From contig NZ_FTPQ01000001.1 of the NCBI RefSeq assembly GCF_900156435.1, positions 1,488,001 through 1,552,000 on the forward strand: a DNA stretch of 64,000 nucleotides, given 5' to 3'. Below are positions 1 through 10,393 of this stretch, piece by piece. Made by a program: the position numbers and the translations under genes. This DNA is from Microbacterium sp. RU1D (GTDB lineage: Bacteria; Actinomycetota; Actinomycetes; Actinomycetales; Microbacteriaceae). Under the pieces are notes generated by a model, which saw only the letters and a program-made list of their open reading frames with translations, had not been told where the DNA came from and made no database searches. Numbering within the stretch: position 1 is the first letter of the stretch; each line of letters begins with the position of its first letter.

Positions 1-1780
<1,780 letters not shown>

Positions 1781-1936
1781 GTCTCCCATCCTCCCCAGGC
1801 CGGCCGTCTTGCGCAGGCGGGTACCGCCACCCTCCCGCTGCCATAGAATCGTCGGCACGATGGACGACCCTCCCAGTTGTAGACCCTGGCCCCGACGACC
1901 CTCTCCCGCCGCACGCCCGAGCGGGGGTGATGCCTG

Positions 1937-3277
1937 ATGGATTTCGTCATGCTGGCCGTGGGGCTCCTGCTCACCGTGGGGACCGGACTCTTCGTCGCGA
2001 GCGAGTTCGCCCTCGTCAATCTCGACCGTGCCGACCTCGAGGCCCGTCGCGCCGCCGGGGAGTCCCGCCTGTCGCTCACGATCGACGCCCTGCGCATCAC
2101 CTCGACGCACCTCTCGAGCGCTCAGTTGGGGATCACCCTGACGACACTGCTCACCGGCTACACGATGGAACCGGCCATCTCGAACCTGCTGCGGCCGGCC
2201 TTCCAGGCGTGGGGGCTGCCCGAGGCGCTCGTCGTCGGCCTCGCCGCCGTCATCGGCGTGGGCTTCGCGACCGTGCTGTCGATGATCCTGGGTGAACTCG
2301 TGCCGAAGAACTTCGCCCTGGCCATCCCGCGCCAGACGGCCAAGCTCGTCATCCCGTTCCAGGTCGCCTTCACGGCGGTGTTCAAGCCCGCGATCCTGGT
2401 GCTCAACGGCAGTGCGAACGGCGTGCTGCGCGCCATGGGCGTCGAGCCCAAGGAGGAGCTGTCGGGCGCCCGCTCCGCCGAGGAGCTGTCGAGCCTGGTG
2501 AAGCGCTCCGCGAGCGCCGGGATGCTCGAGAAGGACACAGCGTCGCTGCTCGATCGAAGCCTCACCTTCGCGCGCCTGAGCGCCGCGGACGTCATGACGC
2601 CCCGGCCGAGCGTGCACGCGCTGGCCGCGGGCGACCCCGCCGACGATGTCGTGCAGCTTGCGCGGCGAACGGGCCACAGCCGGTTCCCGGTCTACGGGGA
2701 GTCGATGGACGACATCGTCGGCGTCGTGCACCTCAAGGCCGCGATCGGCGTGCCGCGCGACCGCCGCGGCGACGTGCCGGTGGCCGCTCTCGCCACCGAA
2801 CCGCTGCGCGTGCCCGAGACCGTGCACCTCGACACGCTCGTGTCCGAGTTGCGCTCGCGCGGTTACCAGATGGCGATCGTCGTCGACGAGTACGGCGGGA
2901 CGGCCGGGGTCGTCACGCTCGAAGACCTCGTCGAGGAGATCGTCGGCGAGGTCCTCGACGAGCACGATCGTTCGCGCGCCGGCGTCGTTCGCTCGGCCGC
3001 GTCGGTCACTTTCCCCGGCGACCTGCGTCCCGACGAGGTGCTCGACCGCGCGGGCGTCCGCGTGCCCGAGGGCGAGGTCTACGACACGGTGGGCGGGTTC
3101 ATCATGGCGGCGCTCGAGCGCATCCCCGTCGTCGGCGACACCGTCGCCCTCGACGACGGCGTCCTCGCGGTGCAGCGCATGGACGGGCGCCGCGTCGACC
3201 GCGTGCAATTCACGCCCACCCCGGAGGAGCAGGACGTCGACGACCTCGTCCGCGCGGCGAAGGGCGGTGATCAGTGA
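1937..3277 (+). CDS. CNNM/CorC-type hemolysin-family membrane protein
   Basis: A 446-residue protein with an N-terminal DUF21/CNNM membrane domain (about residues 1-190, several hydrophobic helices), a pair of CBS domains (about 200-330) and a C-terminal CorC_HlyC transporter-associated domain (about 345-425, with VYDTVGGFI). Such proteins are placed in Mg2+/Co2+ efflux or homeostasis, with CBS domains sensing adenine nucleotides; the hemolysin name is historical. The stop overlaps the start of the next paralogue by 4 bp, so the two form a [15 protein letters not shown] coupled pair that may work as a heteromer. Confidence 0.85.
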   Translation: MDFVMLAVGLLLTVGTGLFVASEFALVNLDRADLEARRAAGESRLSLTIDALRITSTHLSSAQLGITLTTLLTGYTMEPAISNLLRPAFQAWGLPEALVVGLAAVIGVGFATVLSMILGELVPKNFALAIPRQTAKLVIPFQVAFTAVFKPAILVLNGSANGVLRAMGVEPKEELSGARSAEELSSLVKRSASAGMLEKDTASLLDRSLTFARLSAADVMTPRPSVHALAAGDPADDVVQLARRTGHSRFPVYGESMDDIVGVVHLKAAIGVPRDRRGDVPVAALATEPLRVPETVHLDTLVSELRSRGYQMAIVVDEYGGTAGVVTLEDLVEEIVGEVLDEHDRSRAGVVRSAASVTFPGDLRPDEVLDRAGVRVPEGEVYDTVGGFIMAALERIPVVGDTVALDDGVLAVQRMDGRRVDRVQFTPTPEEQDVDDLVRAAKGGDQ

Positions 3278-4332
3278 TGAACGATTGGGCCGGAATCGCC
3301 TGGCTGGTGGTGCTGCTGGTGGCAAACGCCTTCTTCGTCGGTGCCGAATTTGCGGTCATCTCCGCGCGACGCTCGCAGATCGAACCGCACGCCGACCGGG
3401 GGTCCCGCGCGGCCAGGACTGCGCTGTACGCCATGGAGCACGCCACGATGATGCTGGCGACATGCCAGCTCGGCATCACGATCTGCTCGCTGCTGATCCT
3501 GAACGTGTCGGAACCGGCGATCCACCACCTGCTCGAGGGGCCGCTGGGGCTCACCGGCTTGCCCGAGGCCGCGGTCGGGGTCATCGGTTTCGTCGTCGCG
3601 CTGCTGCTGGTGTCGTACCTGCACGTCGTGTTCGGCGAGATGGTCCCGAAGAACCTGGCCTTCTCGCTGCCCGACCGTGCCGTGCTCATGCTCGCCCCGC
3701 CGCTCGTGGCGGTGTCGAAGGCGTTCCACCCGATCATCGTGGCGCTGAACTGGACGGCCAACCACGTGCTGCGGCTGTTCCGCGTGGAGCCCAAGGACGA
3801 GGCCGCGTCGACCTACACGCTCGACGAGGTCGCGACCATCGTGACGCAGTCGCGCCGCGAGGGCGTGCTCGACGACGCCGCCGGAACGGTGACGGCGGTG
3901 GTCGAGTTCACCGAGAAGAAAGCCGCCGACATCGCGGTTCCGGTGGCCGATCTGGTGACCCTGCCCGAGACGACGACCCCCGCCGAGATCGAGCGGGCCG
4001 TCGCCCAGCACGGATACTCCCGCTACGTGATCGTCGACGCTGCGGGCATCCCGACCGGGTACGTGCACCTGAAGGACGTGCTGCGCGCGGCGGAGGGGGC
4101 GGAGGCCGACATGGCGCGGCCGATCCCGGCAAAACGCATCCATCACATGGTGTCGGTGCTGGAGACCACCGACCTCGAGGACGCCCTGGCGCTCATGCGC
4201 CGCTCGGGCCGACACCTCGCGCAGGTGCGCGATGACGACGGCGACGTGCGGGCGATCCTCTTCCTCGAGGACGTCATCGAGGAGCTCGTCGGCGAGGTAC
4301 AGGACGCCACGGAACGACGCCGCTTCGTCTGA
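3274..4332 (+). CDS. CNNM/CorC-type membrane protein, short paralogue
   Basis: A 352-residue paralogue of the preceding protein: CNNM membrane domain (about residues 1-190) followed by two CBS domains ending at LFLEDVIEELVGEV. It stops directly after the second CBS domain and so lacks the C-terminal CorC_HlyC domain of its neighbour. Tandem CNNM genes in which one copy lacks this domain are common in Actinobacteria. The start overlaps the upstream stop (ATGA arrangement). The role is inferred as divalent-cation transport or its regulation. Confidence 0.82.
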   Translation: MMNDWAGIAWLVVLLVANAFFVGAEFAVISARRSQIEPHADRGSRAARTALYAMEHATMMLATCQLGITICSLLILNVSEPAIHHLLEGPLGLTGLPEAAVGVIGFVVALLLVSYLHVVFGEMVPKNLAFSLPDRAVLMLAPPLVAVSKAFHPIIVALNWTANHVLRLFRVEPKDEAASTYTLDEVATIVTQSRREGVLDDAAGTVTAVVEFTEKKAADIAVPVADLVTLPETTTPAEIERAVAQHGYSRYVIVDAAGIPTGYVHLKDVLRAAEGAEADMARPIPAKRIHHMVSVLETTDLEDALALMRRSGRHLAQVRDDDGDVRAILFLEDVIEELVGEVQDATERRRFV

Positions 4333-4344
4333 CGCCGTCGCACG

Positions 4345-4390
4345 GAGCACCGGATGCCACGGGCCCTCGGCCACCTGGCATCCGGTGCTC
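4345..4390. terminator. Long perfect inverted repeat between convergent genes
   Basis: GAGCACCGGATGCCA at 4345-4359 is the exact reverse complement of 4376-4390, with a 16-base loop. It sits between the stop of the CNNM gene and the convergent oxidoreductase. A 15-bp stem is strong enough to act as a bidirectional terminator, although no T-run follows. The rest of the gap up to 4586 shows no gene. Confidence 0.55.
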
Positions 4391-4586
4391 TCGTTGCCGG
4401 CGTCGACGGTGATGGACATCAGCTGGATCACTGGCGACCACCCGGTGCGCGCGGCGTCTGGTTGCGGGCGCGGACGGATTCTGCTCTGTCGGCGTGCTCA
4501 CGGGGCCCGTCGTCGATGACTTCGACAGGTTCAGTCACTCCGGACGCGCCCGTCGAAGGGACCGGGGCCCTGCCTGAGGACGAGCC

Positions 4587-5645
4587 TCAGTAGGCGCGCA
4601 GGTATTGCGCGGGGGCGGGGGAGTCGGCACCGAGGGCGGCGGCGGCGCGCAGGGCGTAGTGCGGGTCGCGCAGCCACTCCCGTCCCGACATGACGGCATC
4701 GGCGCGCCCGTCGGCGACCACGTTCTCGGCGAGGGCCGGGTCGTCGATCATGCCGACCGCGCTGACGAGCAGTCCGGTCTCGCGGCGTACTGTCGCGGCG
4801 TACTCGACCTGGTAGCCGGGCCCGGGCACGATGCGCTGGTGGGGGACGAGCCCCCCGCTGGAGACGTCGATCAGGTCGGCGCCGGCTGCAGCGACGAGTC
4901 GGGACGCGGCGACGGTGTCGTCGACGCTCCAGCCGCCCTCGGCGGCATCGGTCGCGGAGAAGCGCACGAACACCGCCGCCTCGGGTGCGGCGCCGCGCAC
5001 GGCCTCGGTCACGCGCACGAGAAGGCGCGCACGGTTCTCGAACGAGCCGCCGTACTCGTCGTCGCGGTGGTCGGTCAGGGGCGAGAGGAACTGGTGCAGC
5101 AGGTAGCCGTGCGCCGCGTGCAGCTCGAGCACCTGGAATCCCGCGTCGACGGCGCGGCGGGCGGCCTCGGCGAAGTCGGTCACGACCTTCTCGATCCCGT
5201 CGGCGTCGAGGGCCGCGGGCGCGGCGAAGTCGGCGTAAGCGACGGCGGAGGGAGCGACCGTGCCCCATCCGCCGTCGGCGACGGCGACCGAGCCGCGCGC
5301 GCCGGAGAGGGGCGCCGACGTCGAGGCCTTGCGGCCGGCGTGACCGAGCTGCACGCCCGCGACCGCTCCACGGGCGCGAATGGCGGCGACGACGGGCCGC
5401 CATGCCTCCGCCTGTGCGTCGGTCCACAACCCGGCATCCTGGGGGGAGATGCGCCCCTCGGGTGAGACGGCCGTTGCCTCGGCGATCACCAGGCCGGCCC
5501 CTCCCGCGGCGAACTGCGCGAGATGGACGTGGTGCCAGTCGTTCGGGACGCCCTCCACTGCGCTGTACTGGCACATGGGCGAGACCCAGAGGCGGTTGCG
5601 CATCTCGATACCGCGAATGGACAGGGGAGTGAAGAGGGCGCTCAT
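4587..5645 (-). CDS. NADH:flavin oxidoreductase, old yellow enzyme family (YqjM-like)
   Basis: A 352-residue FMN TIM-barrel ene-reductase. SPMCQYSA near residue 22 carries the cysteine typical of the YqjM subclass. Other marks are LGHAGRKAST (substrate/FMN contact), ELHAAHGYLLHQFLSP with DEYGGSFENRARL, and a C-terminal FMN-phosphate region (GREWLRDPHYALRAA). Such enzymes reduce activated C=C bonds with NAD(P)H and are linked to detoxification. The gene is divergent from nnrD with only 28 bp between the start codons, so the two promoters overlap. Confidence 0.9.
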   Translation of the reverse strand: MSALFTPLSIRGIEMRNRLWVSPMCQYSAVEGVPNDWHHVHLAQFAAGGAGLVIAEATAVSPEGRISPQDAGLWTDAQAEAWRPVVAAIRARGAVAGVQLGHAGRKASTSAPLSGARGSVAVADGGWGTVAPSAVAYADFAAPAALDADGIEKVVTDFAEAARRAVDAGFQVLELHAAHGYLLHQFLSPLTDHRDDEYGGSFENRARLLVRVTEAVRGAAPEAAVFVRFSATDAAEGGWSVDDTVAASRLVAAAGADLIDVSSGGLVPHQRIVPGPGYQVEYAATVRRETGLLVSAVGMIDDPALAENVVADGRADAVMSGREWLRDPHYALRAAAALGADSPAPAQYLRAY

Positions 5646-5661
5646 GGAGACCTTTGCGTTC

Positions 5662-5667
5662 TAGGGT
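5662..5667 (+). promoter_or_regulatory. -10 hexamer for leaderless nnrD mRNA
   Basis: TAGGGT ends six bases before the ATG at 5674, which places transcription initiation at or next to the start codon. No ribosome binding site precedes the ATG. The same -10-to-start geometry recurs at five other genes in the window. Confidence 0.5.
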
Positions 5668-5673
5668 GACGCC

Positions 5674-6522
5674 ATGACGGCGACGGACTGGGACGGACAC
5701 GATGCCGCCCGCGTACTGCGGAGGCCAACGGCGGACGACGACAAGTATTCCCGCGGCGTCGTGGGCGTGCGCACCGGGTCGGCCCGCTACCCCGGAGCGG
5801 CGGTCCTGGGGGTGGAGGCGGCCTGGCGCACGGGCACGGGGATGGTGCGCTACCTCGGACCGGCCCGCGCGCAGGACCTCGTGCTCCAGCGTCGCCCCGA
5901 GACGGTCACGGCCGACGGGCGCGTCCAGGCGTGGCTGATGGGATCGGGGACGGATGCCGCGGAGCGCGACGCCGCCGAGACCGCGGCGCTGCGCGGCATC
6001 CTTCGCGGCGACCTCCCGGTCGTGGTCGATGCGGGCGCGCTCGACCTCGTCCCGGCGGCCATCGCACCGGTGATCGTGACGCCCCACGCACGCGAGCTCG
6101 ACCGGCTGCGCGATGCGCTGGGGCTGCCGCAGGCGGCCACCGACGATCGCGAGCGCATCGCCCGGGAGACCGCCGACGCCTTCGGCGGGGTGGTGCTGTC
6201 GAAGGGCGCCGTCACCGTGGTCGCGGCGGCGGGCGGGTGGGTCCGCCGGGTGTCGGCGGGGACGCCGTGGCTCGCGACCGCCGGCACCGGCGACGTCCTC
6301 GGCGGCGTCCTGGGTGCGCTCGCCGCCGGATCGATCGCGGCCGGGCGCACCGGTCTCGACGATCTCGCGGCGTGCGCGGCGACCGCCGCCTGGCTGCACG
6401 GGCGCGCCGGTGCGGTGGCCTCGCTCGCAGCGGGTGAAGGGGGCGGTCCGATCACCGCCCTGGACGTCGCGGGGGCTCTCCCGCGCGTCGTGGCGGAACT
6501 CCTGCGGGACTCGATCGCATAA
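5674..6522 (+). CDS. nnrD: ADP/ATP-dependent NAD(P)H-hydrate dehydratase
   Basis: A 282-residue ribokinase-fold protein of the YjeF C-terminal (carbohydrate kinase-like) family, which repairs hydrated NAD(P)H. Visible marks are the N-terminal KYSRGVVGVRTGS, the VTPHARELDRL segment, and the TAGTGDVLGG motif near residue 205 whose aspartate is the catalytic base. It lacks the N-terminal epimerase domain, so this is the single-domain form. The mRNA appears leaderless. The downstream gene has its own promoter. Confidence 0.88.
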   Translation: MTATDWDGHDAARVLRRPTADDDKYSRGVVGVRTGSARYPGAAVLGVEAAWRTGTGMVRYLGPARAQDLVLQRRPETVTADGRVQAWLMGSGTDAAERDAAETAALRGILRGDLPVVVDAGALDLVPAAIAPVIVTPHARELDRLRDALGLPQAATDDRERIARETADAFGGVVLSKGAVTVVAAAGGWVRRVSAGTPWLATAGTGDVLGGVLGALAAGSIAAGRTGLDDLAACAATAAWLHGRAGAVASLAAGEGGGPITALDVAGALPRVVAELLRDSIA

Positions 6523-6585
6523 CGGTTGATGCTCCCCCGCCGCTCGGGCGGGGGAGCGCGGCGGGGGCCGGTCGGGCGGCCCGCT

Positions 6586-6591
6586 TAGGAT
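6586..6591 (+). promoter_or_regulatory. -10 hexamer for leaderless GT87-like gene
   Basis: TAGGAT lies six bases upstream of the GTG start at 6598. This spacing predicts a transcript that begins at the start codon. Confidence 0.5.
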
Positions 6592-6597
6592 CGGGGG

Positions 6598-7905
6598 GTG
6601 CTGAGGCGTGTCATTCCCCTGTTGATCGTGTTCGTCGCCGTGCACGTCGTGGTGGGGGTCCTCGGCTACCAGCAGCCGAACGAACCCATGGGCGACGTGT
6701 ACCTGGTGTACGAGCCGTGGTCGCGCTGCGCGCTCTTCGGCGGCATCGACGTGACCTCGTGCACGCGCAGCGACACCTGGCAGTGGCCGGGGATCACCGA
6801 GAAGTGGATCTACCCGCAGCTCGCCTTCCTGCCGATGACCTTCGCCTGGCTCCTCGCCTGGGCGGTCGGGTACACCCCGGCGTGGGCGATCACCGTCGCC
6901 CTGTTCAACCTCATCGCCTTCGTCGTGCTCGTGGGCGACGGGCGTTCACGGGGGCGGGTGCTCGCCGCGTGGTTCTGGCTGGCGGCGATCCTGCTCATCG
7001 GCCCGGTGGGCATCTACCGCATCGACGGCATCACCGTTCCCTTCGCCATCCTCGGCGGGATCTGGATGCTGCGGCGCCCTTTCCTGGCATCCGTCCTGTT
7101 GTCGGTGTCGGTGTGGATGAAGGTGTGGCCGGCGGCGATCCTCGCGGCCGGTCTCGTCGTCATCCGCCGACGTCTGGCCCTCGTCTGGGGCGCGGTGGCG
7201 GTGTCGCTCGCGACGATCATCCCCGTGGTGGCCCTGGGCGGAGCACCCTTCGTCTTCGGGTTCGTCGGCGATCAGACCTCCCGCGGCATCCAGATGGAGG
7301 CGCCGGTCGGGGGGCTCTACATGTTCCTCGCGGCGTTCTACGTCCCGGGGAGCGAGGTCTACTACGACGGCGACGTGCTGACGTTCCAGGTGACCGGACC
7401 GGGTGCCGAGGCGGTCATCGCCGCGATGACCCCGGTCATGCTGCTGACCATGGTGGGGGTCGCCGCCCTGGGCGTCTGGAAGCTGCGACACGGAGCGACG
7501 TTCCTCTCGCTGTTCCCGCCGCTGTCGCTGGCGCTGGTGACGGCGTTCATCGCGTTGAACAAGGTCGGTTCGCCGCAGTACTACGTGTGGCTGTTCGCGC
7601 CGGTGGTTCTCGGCCTCATGATCGACCGTCGCCGGTGGTTCGGCTTCGCGGCCCTGACGCTCGTGATCGCGGGATTGACGCAGTGGATGTACCCGCTGCT
7701 GTACGACGGGCTGATGGCCACCCACCCCAACCCGTTCCCGGTCGTCGTCCTCGAGGTGCGCAACGTCCTCGGTCTGGTGCTGCTGGTGTGGGCGATCGTG
7801 CGCGTCGCGCGCGTCTCGGTCGGTCGCGTGCGGCCCCCCGCGGGTCTGCGCGAGATCGTGACCGGGCGCCGGCCCGTCCCGCCGCGGGTGCGTTCGGGGC
7901 GCTGA
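6598..7905 (+). CDS. GT87/DUF2029-like integral membrane glycosyltransferase
   Basis: A 435-residue polytopic membrane protein with about ten hydrophobic helices, the first at residues 4-24. It resembles polyprenol-phosphomannose-dependent mannosyltransferases (GT87, GT-C fold): an acidic extracytoplasmic loop after helix 1 (DVYLVYEPW) and a later KVGSPQYYVWLF helix. Actinobacteria use such enzymes to extend lipomannan/lipoarabinomannan-like glycolipids or to glycosylate cell-envelope polymers. The acceptor is unknown. The GTG start follows a -10 at leaderless distance. The C-terminal coding end overlaps a 62-bp tandem repeat. Confidence 0.72.
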   Translation: MLRRVIPLLIVFVAVHVVVGVLGYQQPNEPMGDVYLVYEPWSRCALFGGIDVTSCTRSDTWQWPGITEKWIYPQLAFLPMTFAWLLAWAVGYTPAWAITVALFNLIAFVVLVGDGRSRGRVLAAWFWLAAILLIGPVGIYRIDGITVPFAILGGIWMLRRPFLASVLLSVSVWMKVWPAAILAAGLVVIRRRLALVWGAVAVSLATIIPVVALGGAPFVFGFVGDQTSRGIQMEAPVGGLYMFLAAFYVPGSEVYYDGDVLTFQVTGPGAEAVIAAMTPVMLLTMVGVAALGVWKLRHGATFLSLFPPLSLALVTAFIALNKVGSPQYYVWLFAPVVLGLMIDRRRWFGFAALTLVIAGLTQWMYPLLYDGLMATHPNPFPVVVLEVRNVLGLVLLVWAIVRVARVSVGRVRPPAGLREIVTGRRPVPPRVRSGR

Positions 7906-8013
7906 CCCCGGGGTGCCGTCCGCGGCGCTGGCCGTCCAGGCCGCCGCGGGTGCGTTCGGGCGCCGATTTCGGGTTGCGGTCCGCGGCGCTGGGCCATCCA
8001 GCCCGCCGCGCTC
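7881..8013. repeat. Imperfect 62-bp tandem repeat at the end of the GT87-like gene
   Basis: GCCGCGGGTGCGTTCGGG begins at 7881 (inside the coding end) and again at 7943, with the following bases (CCGCGGCGCTGG..TCCAG) also repeated. A third, shorter trace starts near 8005. It looks like a local duplication that pushed a copy of the gene end into the spacer before 8051. Confidence 0.6.
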
Positions 8014-8038
8014 CGTTCCGCCACCCGCTGCCGCGTCG

Positions 8039-8044
8039 TAGTCT
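8039..8044 (+). promoter_or_regulatory. -10 hexamer for leaderless thiamine-binding-family gene
   Basis: TAGTCT ends six bases before the ATG at 8051. There is no Shine-Dalgarno sequence in between. Confidence 0.45.
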
Positions 8045-8050
8045 CGAGAC

Positions 8051-8386
8051 ATGCTCATCGCCTTCTCCGTCGCCCCGTCCGGCGTCGGCACCGCCGCTGC
8101 CGAGAACCCCGACGCCTCGGTGCACGACGCGGTGGCCGCGGCGGTCGCCGTCGTCCGCGCGTCAGGCCTGCCCCACCGCACCACCTCGATGTTCACTGAG
8201 GTGGAGGGGGAGTGGGACGAGGTCTTCGCGGTCGTCAAAGCGGCAACGGATGCCGTGATGCCTTACGGATCGCGGGTGTCGCTCGTGCTCAAGGCCGACA
8301 TCCGGCCGGGGCGTACGGGTGAGATTGACGCCAAGGTCGAGCGGCTCGAGCAGGCGCTCGAGCGCCGCGAAGACCGAACGGACTGA
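8051..8386 (+). CDS. MTH1187-family thiamine-binding protein
   Basis: A 111-residue ferredoxin-fold protein of the DUF77/MTH1187/YkoF-like family. MLIAFSVAPSG at the start, HRTTSMFTEVEGEWDEV in the middle and SLVLKADIRPG near the end fit the family. Members bind thiamine or hydroxymethylpyrimidine-like ligands and may buffer or sense the vitamin. No thiamine transport genes are next to it here, so the physiological partner is open. The mRNA is probably leaderless. Confidence 0.78.
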   Translation: MLIAFSVAPSGVGTAAAENPDASVHDAVAAAVAVVRASGLPHRTTSMFTEVEGEWDEVFAVVKAATDAVMPYGSRVSLVLKADIRPGRTGEIDAKVERLEQALERREDRTD

Positions 8387-8393
8387 GATCGGA

Positions 8394-8753
8394 TCAGATC
8401 GCGGGAGGGTCGGCCCAGACGCGCTTGGTGAGGGCCGCGACGTCGGCGTCGATGCGCGCGAGGTCACCGCGCAAGCGGCTCTCGACGCTGTCGATCTTGG
8501 CGTTGAGTCCGGCTTCGACGCTGTCGATCTTGGCGTTGAGTCCGGCTTCGACGCTGTGCAGCTCCATACGGGTGACGCGACTCTCGGCCATCGTCTCCGC
8601 GCGCAGGGAATCGATGCGCGCCTCCAGGCGGTCGGTGTTCGCGGTGATCACCTTCGTGAGCGAGCCCATGATGAGGTTCGTGCTGAACGTCATGCCTCCC
8701 AGGACGGCGGCAGCGAAGGTCCCGATCAGCACCCAGACCTGCGGTTCGGTCAT
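8394..8753 (-). CDS. Small membrane-anchored coiled-coil protein
   Basis: A protein of about 119 residues: one N-terminal transmembrane helix (PQVWVLIGTFAAAVLGGM), then a long amphipathic heptad-type helix (ANTDRLEARIDSLRAE and onward) that ends near WADPPAI. The frame stays open to an ATG at 8798, and a further ATG lies at 8762. I prefer the ATG at 8753 because AAGGG lies nine bases before it, and the protein then begins MTEPQVW, directly at the membrane helix. The coil contains an 11-residue unit, SVEAGLNAKID, repeated exactly. Function unknown; scaffold or oligomerisation is likely. Confidence 0.65.
   Translation of the reverse strand: MTEPQVWVLIGTFAAAVLGGMTFSTNLIMGSLTKVITANTDRLEARIDSLRAETMAESRVTRMELHSVEAGLNAKIDSVEAGLNAKIDSVESRLRGDLARIDADVAALTKRVWADPPAI
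8484..8549. repeat. 33-bp perfect tandem duplication in the coiled-coil gene
   Basis: Two copies of a 33-base unit (8484-8516 and 8517-8549) encode the doubled SVEAGLNAKID segment. The length is a whole number of codons and three heptad-like turns, so the change lengthens the coil without breaking it. Confidence 0.8.
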
Positions 8754-8946
8754 CTCCGGCATCCCTTCATTGTGCGGTGAGGGGTTCGAGAGTGCCATCT
8801 TCGGAGCGGGTGAAATTCCTCCGCCGCCACGACGGGGGAGAGATGGGCCGATCCGTCGTCTGGGGAGGAGGGTGCCCGCGCCGCCGACCGGCGCAGGGCC
8901 TTCCGAGCGGGCCTCGAAACGATTCGGTCGACCGGGCGAACCCGGC

Positions 8947-8952
8947 TAGCAT
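8947..8952 (+). promoter_or_regulatory. -10 hexamer for leaderless MFS gene
   Basis: TAGCAT ends six bases before the GTG at 8959, the same geometry as at the other leaderless candidates. Confidence 0.45.
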
Positions 8953-8958
8953 CGTCGG

Positions 8959-10239
8959 GTGACCTCTTCGACTCCCTCGAGAGGTGCGGCGATGCGGGCG
9001 CTCCTTTCTCTCGCCATCGGCAGTTTCGGCATCGGCATGACCGAGTTCGTCGTCATGGGCCTGCTGCCCAATATCGCCCGCGAGCTCGTCCCCGGCGTCT
9101 GGGCGTCGTCTCCCGACGACGCGATCGCCCAGGCCGGCTGGCTCATCTCGCTCTACGCCCTTGGCGTCGTCGTGGGTGCACCCACCATCGCCGGGTCGGT
9201 GGCGCGGTTCCCGCGGCACCGCGTCATGATCGTGCTCGCGGCGGCGCTCGCGTTCTTCACGCTGCTGACGGTCATCGCCCCGACCTTCGAGCTGGTCGCG
9301 GCATCCCGGTTCCTCGCCGGGCTTCCGCACGGTGCCTACTTCGGGATCGGCGCCCTCGTGGCCGCCGACGCGCTCGGACCGGGCAACCGCGCGAAGGGCG
9401 TGGCGTTCGTGCTCACCGGCCTGACGATCGCGAACGTCGTGGGCGTGCCGCTGGGCACGCTGCTCGGGCAGCAGGTCGGCTGGCGCGCGGCCTTCGCCGT
9501 GGTCACCGCGATCTTCGCCCTCGCGGCCGTCTGCATCGCGCTGTTCGTCCCGGCGCACCCGGGATCTCCGGGGAGGCGCCTGCGCGACGAGCTGCGGGTC
9601 TTCCGAATCGGTCAGGTGTGGTTCGCGCTCGGCATCGGCGCGGTCGGCTTCGGCGGGTTCTTCGCGATGTACAGCTACATCGCGCCGATGATCACCGACG
9701 TCGCGGGGCAGCCCGAATGGGCGGTCTCGCTCGTTCTCGTCCTGGTGGGCGTCGGGATGACCGTCGGCAACATCGTCGGCGGCGCGCTCGCCGACAAAGA
9801 TCTGCGCTTCTGGCTGTACGCGGGCCTCGTCGCCCTGGGCGTGGCATCCGTCGGTCTGGCTCTGACCGCCGCCTGGATCGTGAGCCTCGTGCTGTTCGCC
9901 TTCCTCGTCGCGTTCTGCGGGGCAGCCCTGAGCCCCGCGATCCAGACCCGGGTGATGGACGTCGCGGAGGACAATCAGTCCATCGCAGCGGCGCTGAATC
10001 ACTCCGCGCTGAACATCGGCAACAGCCTCGGGGCGTTCCTCGGCGGTCTCGCGATCGCCGCGGGTCTCGGACTCGTGGCCCCGGCATGGGTCGGCGCCGT
10101 CCTGGCCCTGGGCGGACTCGCGGTGGCCTTCGCGTCCTACCGTGTCGAGGACCGCTCCGGCCGTCATCCCGCGCACCGGATGCCGGCGGCCGAGGCCGCG
10201 CAGACCGCCATCACGGGTTCGATCCCGACGCAGCGCTGA
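8959..10239 (+). CDS. MFS transporter, DHA1/AraJ-like drug or sugar efflux type
   Basis: A 426-residue major facilitator with twelve predicted membrane helices. The first reads LLSLAIGSFGIGMTEFVVMG, the motif shared by AraJ, YdhP and the Cml chloramphenicol exporters. The helix 4-5 stretch (SRFLAGLPHGAYFGIGALVAAD) also fits that subfamily. It probably exports small amphipathic molecules. A final cytoplasmic tail of about 30 residues is hydrophilic. The substrate cannot be inferred from context. Confidence 0.82.
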   Translation: MTSSTPSRGAAMRALLSLAIGSFGIGMTEFVVMGLLPNIARELVPGVWASSPDDAIAQAGWLISLYALGVVVGAPTIAGSVARFPRHRVMIVLAAALAFFTLLTVIAPTFELVAASRFLAGLPHGAYFGIGALVAADALGPGNRAKGVAFVLTGLTIANVVGVPLGTLLGQQVGWRAAFAVVTAIFALAAVCIALFVPAHPGSPGRRLRDELRVFRIGQVWFALGIGAVGFGGFFAMYSYIAPMITDVAGQPEWAVSLVLVLVGVGMTVGNIVGGALADKDLRFWLYAGLVALGVASVGLALTAAWIVSLVLFAFLVAFCGAALSPAIQTRVMDVAEDNQSIAAALNHSALNIGNSLGAFLGGLAIAAGLGLVAPAWVGAVLALGGLAVAFASYRVEDRSGRHPAHRMPAAEAAQTAITGSIPTQR

Positions 10240-10265
10240 GTCCTCTGCGCACCACGCCGTCCCGG

Positions 10266-10327
10266 GTCGAGTGTCCAGGCCACGCCGCGGAGACCCGACC
10301 GGGTCCGGCGTGTCCCGGACACTCGAC
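10266..10327. repeat. Dispersed palindromic element, copy 1
   Basis: A 62-bp element bounded by GTCGAGTGTCC and its reverse complement GGACACTCGAC, with inner partial arms CCACGCC and GGCGTGTC. Two further copies occur at 59346-59406 and 59464-59524. All three lie in gaps next to gene ends, so besides being a repeat family they may act as transcription terminators. Confidence 0.75.
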
Positions 10328-10393
10328 GGTGTGGGGGCGGCGTGGGGCGGCGGCGGAACGGGGTGAATGCCGGGGCAGCGGCATCCGGGACGA

